Below are positions 5,483-8,133 of a stretch of 8,133 nt of DNA, piece after piece. The translations under genes were made by a program, and so were the position numbers. The notes beneath the pieces are model-generated. The model was not told the DNA's origin. It did not search any database and saw only the letters and a list, made by a program, of their open reading frames with translations. Source of the stretch: Fervidobacterium sp. (GTDB taxonomy: Bacteria > Thermotogota > Thermotogae > Thermotogales > Fervidobacteriaceae); assembly GCA_003522805.1 (NCBI GenBank), contig DPIB01000124.1:1-8133 (forward strand). The letters run 5' to 3'. Within the stretch, counting starts at the first letter, position 1; each line of letters opens with the position of its first letter.

Positions 5483-6238
5483 ATGAAGAAAAGGGTAGTG
5501 TTTACAGTTTTAGCCGTAGTACTAGTATTCAACACGCTCGTTTTGGGAAGCATCATCGGGCAAGAAATGAATGACAAGTTCTACGATGCGAGAAAGACGC
5601 GGAGTGTTCCAAAGATGTTGGCATTGATCAAAGCCATAGAAGTAATTCCGAATTATGACAAAGACCCAATGTTACTAACAGTTCTTGCAGATTGCTATCT
5701 TGAATATGCGGACTGGGGTGCGACATCAAACGAAAAAGAAGAAAAACTAGGAAAAGCTAGATCTTTTGCCGAAGCAGCGATAAAGCTAGACCCGAAAAGT
5801 GGAAGGGCCAACTACATTGCTGGCGCTTCGATAGGAAGACTGGCACAATACAAAGGAATCGTCCAAAGCCTTTTCATGCTTGGCGACTTTGATAAATACA
5901 TCGATACGGCGATAAAACTACTCGACGAAAACGACGAAGAAGGTAGACTTTACAAGACATTTGCCTACATTGCATCTGGAATGCGCTATCGGGACGTTCC
6001 GTGGCCGTTGTACAACTACAAAAAATCAGAAGAGTTACTCAATCAAGCACTCAAACTCACGCCCAACTATTCAAATATATATCTCGAACTAGGATATCTC
6101 TATCTGAAAACAGGAGAAAAAGATAAAGCGAAAGAGATGTTTCAAAAGGTAATGACTACTCCTGCCCATCCAAAATTGACAGGAGCACACGAGGATGCAA
6201 AGAAACTAGCAAAGGCTGAACTCGACAAGCTCAAATAA
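5483..6238 (+). CDS. Exported tetratricopeptide-repeat (TPR) protein
   Basis: This 251-residue protein starts with a clear signal peptide: MKKR, then a hydrophobic core VVFTVLAVVLVFNTLVLG (about 5-22). There is no lipobox cysteine, so it is either cleaved near residues 22-27 and periplasmic, or held by an uncleaved anchor. The mature part is helical. Residues 64-104 and about 183-223 fit the TPR pattern, best seen in NIYLELGYLYLKTGEKDKAK (about 198-217), with a preceding LNQALKLTPNY. Between them lies a less regular region with YRDVPWPLYNYKKSEELL (169-186), a Pro-Trp loop also known from other exported bacterial TPR proteins. TPR folds usually bind a partner protein or peptide. The start is supported by AGGAGGGG (5469-5476), 6 nt from the ATG. 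It is followed 30 nt later by the PfkB kinase, probably in one transcript from the promoter at 5424-5433. Partner and process are unknown. Confidence 0.85.
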   Translation: MKKRVVFTVLAVVLVFNTLVLGSIIGQEMNDKFYDARKTRSVPKMLALIKAIEVIPNYDKDPMLLTVLADCYLEYADWGATSNEKEEKLGKARSFAEAAIKLDPKSGRANYIAGASIGRLAQYKGIVQSLFMLGDFDKYIDTAIKLLDENDEEGRLYKTFAYIASGMRYRDVPWPLYNYKKSEELLNQALKLTPNYSNIYLELGYLYLKTGEKDKAKEMFQKVMTTPAHPKLTGAHEDAKKLAKAELDKLK

Positions 6239-6255
6239 ACAGTTTATTACTAATT

Positions 6256-6271
6256 AGGAGGCATCAATTTG
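6256..6271 (+). promoter_or_regulatory. Ribosome binding site that fixes a TTG start
   Basis: A perfect AGGAGG (6256-6261) stands 7 nt ahead of TTG (6269-6271). The next codons encode TVTCIGKLNID, the usual first beta strand of PfkB kinases (hydrophobic strand, then G.N.D). No in-frame ATG gives a sensible N-terminus before residue 13, so TTG is the start. Confidence 0.85.
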
Positions 6272-7147
6272 ACCGTCACTTGTATAGGTAAGCTGAACAT
6301 CGATATGTTCTTTCCTGTTTCGGAAGTTCATATAAACCAAAATCATATCTCAAAGCAGATAGATATTTCAATTGGTGGAAAGGGTGCGAACGTTGCAGTC
6401 GCACTTTCAAAACTGGGCATAGAATCGCATCTGATTGCTAGTGTCGGAAAAGATGAATTTGGAATATTTGCATACGACAAATTGCTAGAATTCAATGTTG
6501 TCCCTCATCTGATAAAACAGCCCAAGAATGGTGTAAGAACCGGGATAACATTCATAGTCGTAGATTGCAACGGCAACAATACGATGTTCAACTATTTGGG
6601 TACAAATATACTGCTTTCGAAACAAAACTTGAGCACATACAAAGATCTACTTACCAACTCAGACATAGTATTTCTGCAAGCCGGGCTTTGTGAAGATATT
6701 CTTGAATACTTGATAGATAACAAGGCAACGATCTTCCTCGAATACACCGAACGCATAGATGAAAAATTGGTTGCTGGTGTAAAATACGCCTCACTCAACG
6801 AGCATGAACTGCTCTACGTGTCTGGAAAAGATGATCTTGACAGTGCTGCTGAGCATCTGATCAACATCGGCATAGAACATATCTTCGTTAAATTGGGTGG
6901 TAAGGGAAGTATGTACATCTCGAAAGATGAAAGAATTTGTGAACAGCCTTTGAAGATCGAGCCGATAGACACAACGGGTGCTGGAGATTCATTCACGGCA
7001 GGATGTATATACGGCATATTGAACAACTTTACCCACAAAGAGACGTTGATATTTGCAAATACGTGTGGAGCCATCACTTGTACACGTAAAGGAACAACGG
7101 AAGCGTTCCCAACAATCGAAGAAGTCAACAATTTCAAGATTGCATAG
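6269..7147 (+). CDS. PfkB-family carbohydrate kinase (ribokinase-like)
   Basis: This 292-residue cytoplasmic sugar kinase phosphorylates a sugar or nucleoside hydroxyl using ATP. Signature 1 is SIGGKGANVAVALSKLG (34-50), the GGKGAN loop that contacts the sugar. Signature 2 is DTTGAGDSFTAG (234-245), forming the anion hole, with D240 the expected catalytic base. SLNEHE (175-180) matches the family's N..E magnesium motif, and VKLGGKGS (207-214) is the conserved ATP-side segment. GGKGAN and the TGITFI strand (91-96) are most like ribokinase, but substrate specificity in this family cannot be read safely from motifs, so no gene symbol is given. Length is typical (about 300). It begins with TTG behind a perfect SD, 30 nt after the TPR gene, and ends just before a strong terminator. 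There is no adjacent sugar transporter or pathway gene that would point to the substrate. Confidence 0.92.
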   Translation: MTVTCIGKLNIDMFFPVSEVHINQNHISKQIDISIGGKGANVAVALSKLGIESHLIASVGKDEFGIFAYDKLLEFNVVPHLIKQPKNGVRTGITFIVVDCNGNNTMFNYLGTNILLSKQNLSTYKDLLTNSDIVFLQAGLCEDILEYLIDNKATIFLEYTERIDEKLVAGVKYASLNEHELLYVSGKDDLDSAAEHLINIGIEHIFVKLGGKGSMYISKDERICEQPLKIEPIDTTGAGDSFTAGCIYGILNNFTHKETLIFANTCGAITCTRKGTTEAFPTIEEVNNFKIA

Positions 7148-7160
7148 ACTAAACTATGCA
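7141..7160 (+). repeat. Small inverted repeat over the kinase stop codon
   Basis: TGCATAG (7141-7147, including the stop TAG) pairs perfectly with CTATGCA (7154-7160) across a 6-nt ACTAAA loop. It lies 3 nt before the terminator hairpin, so the transcript would end in two consecutive hairpins. It may protect the 3' end or hinder ribosome and terminator interference; it may also be chance. Confidence 0.5.
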
Positions 7161-7163
7161 TAA

Positions 7164-7192
7164 CAAAACCGGGCATTAAATGCCCGGTTTTG
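7164..7192. terminator. Perfect 13-bp bidirectional terminator
   Basis: CAAAACCGGGCAT (7164-7176) and ATGCCCGGTTTTG (7180-7192) pair over 13 bp with a 3-nt TAA loop. Because the arms are A4 and T4 flanked and perfectly symmetrical, the structure is the same on both strands. It can end both the + strand kinase transcript (stop at 7147) and the - strand repeat-protein transcript (stop at 7257). Confidence 0.88.
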
Positions 7193-7256
7193 ATCTGAAA
7201 GATTAAGGGTGTGATTTATAAGTTGAATGGCCACATTGCGTGTGACTGATTACATG

Positions 7257-8133
7257 CTATTTCTCCAACTTTCCATCTGAATCCAACTTCAAAACGTATG
7301 CATCGACGTCATGCGCACCAAGTAGGGATGTTCTGCCTGCAACGATGTATCCTTCGTCCGTCGTTTGTTGGATGCAATATGCTATATCGGTACTATTCCC
7401 TCCGTACGTTTTTTGCCACGTTAAATCTCCATCTGAGTTTAACTTCAGAATATATGCATCAGCACCACCAGCCCCGAATGAGTATGTATATCCTCCAACG
7501 ATGTACCCACCATCTTTCGTTTGCTGAACAGAATAAGCATAATCGCTTTCGGTCCCACCGAATGTTTTTTCCCACGTTAGATTTCCATTTGAATCCAGCT
7601 TCAGAACGTACACATTGTCATTGCCTGCTCCAGATGATTGGGTGTTCCCAACGACGATGTATCCACCATCATTCGTTTGCTGGATGGAATACGCCACATC
7701 GATACTGGTTCCTCCATACGTCTTCTGCCACACCAGTCCACCATCTGCATCCAATTTCAAAATATAAACATCTATAATGCCTGCATCAAACGAGTACGTA
7801 TATCCTGCAACGATGTATCCACCATCTTCAGTTTGCTGGATGGAATATGCTCTGTCCGGAAGTTCCCCACCGAATGTTTTTTCCCATTTCAGTTCTCCAT
7901 CTGAATTGAGCTTCAAGATGTAGACATCATCGTCACCGTTACCAGACGATTTTGTGTACCCGGCCACAATGTATCCACCATCACTCGTTTGCTGGATGGA
8001 ATACGCCATGTCGATATTGGTTCCTCCATACGTCTTCTGCCACACCAGTCCGCCATCTGCATCCAATTTCAAAATATAAACATCTATAATGCCTGCATCA
8101 AACGAGTACGTATATCCTGCAACGATGTATCCA
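7257..8133 (-). CDS. Protein of 52-residue WxKTxGG/DGGYIV repeats (probable surface beta-propeller), 5' end outside window
   Basis: The frame enters from the right edge and ends with TAG at 7259-7257 (292 complete codons visible). A TTG at 8072 is an internal Leu codon (YILKLD), not a start, because the repeat continues upstream to the edge. The visible part is five full 52-residue repeats plus two partial ones. Each repeat has the pattern KL..DG.L.W.KT.GG, D.AYS.QQT.DGGYIV.G.T, then D.Y.L. Such repeats, each with one Trp and a glycine-rich beta hairpin, are known from large secreted or surface proteins of bacteria and archaea and are thought to form beta-propeller blades. There is no transmembrane anchor or sorting domain at the C-terminus, which stops one strand into a new repeat (KLDSDGKLEK). 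A signal peptide would lie outside the window. The role is unknown; adhesion or glycan binding would be guesses. Confidence 0.85.
   Translation of the reverse strand, partial: GYIVAGYTYSFDAGIIDVYILKLDADGGLVWQKTYGGTNIDMAYSIQQTSDGGYIVAGYTKSSGNGDDDVYILKLNSDGELKWEKTFGGELPDRAYSIQQTEDGGYIVAGYTYSFDAGIIDVYILKLDADGGLVWQKTYGGTSIDVAYSIQQTNDGGYIVVGNTQSSGAGNDNVYVLKLDSNGNLTWEKTFGGTESDYAYSVQQTKDGGYIVGGYTYSFGAGGADAYILKLNSDGDLTWQKTYGGNSTDIAYCIQQTTDEGYIVAGRTSLLGAHDVDAYVLKLDSDGKLEK
7290..8132 (-). repeat. 156-bp tandem coding repeats with a 312-bp higher-order unit
   Basis: The repeat units on the - strand are 8069-7914, 7913-7758, 7757-7602, 7601-7446 and 7445-7290, with a partial unit at 8132-8070. Each encodes 52 residues with no length change. 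Units alternate between WQKTYGG and WEKTFGG types. Bases 8053-8133 are identical to 7741-7821, exactly 312 bp (two units) away. The adjoining 7981-8052 differs from 7669-7740 at only about five positions. This indicates recent duplication or gene conversion of a two-repeat block that extends beyond the right edge. Confidence 0.9.

Noticed and set aside
7298..7777. A 159-codon + strand ORF opposite the repeat protein
   Set aside because: Its product is full of His, Cys and Arg and repeats only because it is the complement of the 52-residue repeats. It has no ribosome site and the - strand frame clearly has the coding pattern.
8070..8072. TTG at 8072 as the start codon of the repeat protein
   Set aside because: The same frame encodes an in-register repeat (GYIVAGYTYSF, then DVYI) up to the window edge, so this Leu is internal and the gene is cut by the window.

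Overview
The window looks like chromosomal DNA from a thermophilic bacterium, most likely of the phylum Thermotogota (a Fervidobacterium- or Thermosipho-like genome). This is inferred from several features. Coding strands are purine-rich, with many AGA/AGG Arg and ATA Ile codons. Shine-Dalgarno (SD) sequences are strong (AGGAGG or GGGGGG types), one start is TTG, and several proteins are ones I cannot place outside such genomes. No rRNA, tRNA, CRISPR array, insertion sequence or phage gene was seen.

Left block, + strand, 1-3611: four co-directional, closely spaced genes that look like one transcription unit. They are (i) a soluble, degenerate methyl-accepting chemotaxis (MCP) signalling-domain protein, probably cut by the left edge; (ii) a winged-helix DNA-binding domain fused to a Rossmann nucleotide-binding domain; (iii) a 445-residue cytoplasmic protein of unknown function; (iv) lgt, prolipoprotein diacylglyceryl transferase, with an unusual signal-peptide-like N-terminal extension. 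A separate 123-residue unknown protein follows (3760-4131) and ends at a strong hairpin terminator that it shares with the convergent fmt gene.

Middle block, 4192-5482: fmt (methionyl-tRNA formyltransferase) lies on the - strand. It has an odd upstream region: a perfect SD sequence is separated from the ATG by a 46-nt hairpin. If the hairpin folds, SD and ATG come to 10 nt apart. Upstream is a roughly 200-nt purine-rich leader with short open frames, then a 10-bp palindrome that presents an extended -10 promoter element (TGnTATAAT) on both strands.

Right block, + strand, 5483-7147: an exported protein with tetratricopeptide-like repeats and a PfkB-family (ribokinase-like) sugar kinase that begins with TTG. 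The pair appears to be transcribed from the palindromic promoter and ends in a perfect 13-bp bidirectional terminator. Converging on it from the right edge is a - strand gene, cut by the window, made of 52-residue repeats (156 bp each). Part of it recently duplicated as a 312-bp two-repeat unit.

The firmest calls are lgt, fmt, the PfkB kinase, the two terminators and the 52-residue repeat protein. I found no complete new defence or mobile system. The most distinctive signals are the fmt leader architecture and the palindromic extended -10 promoter.
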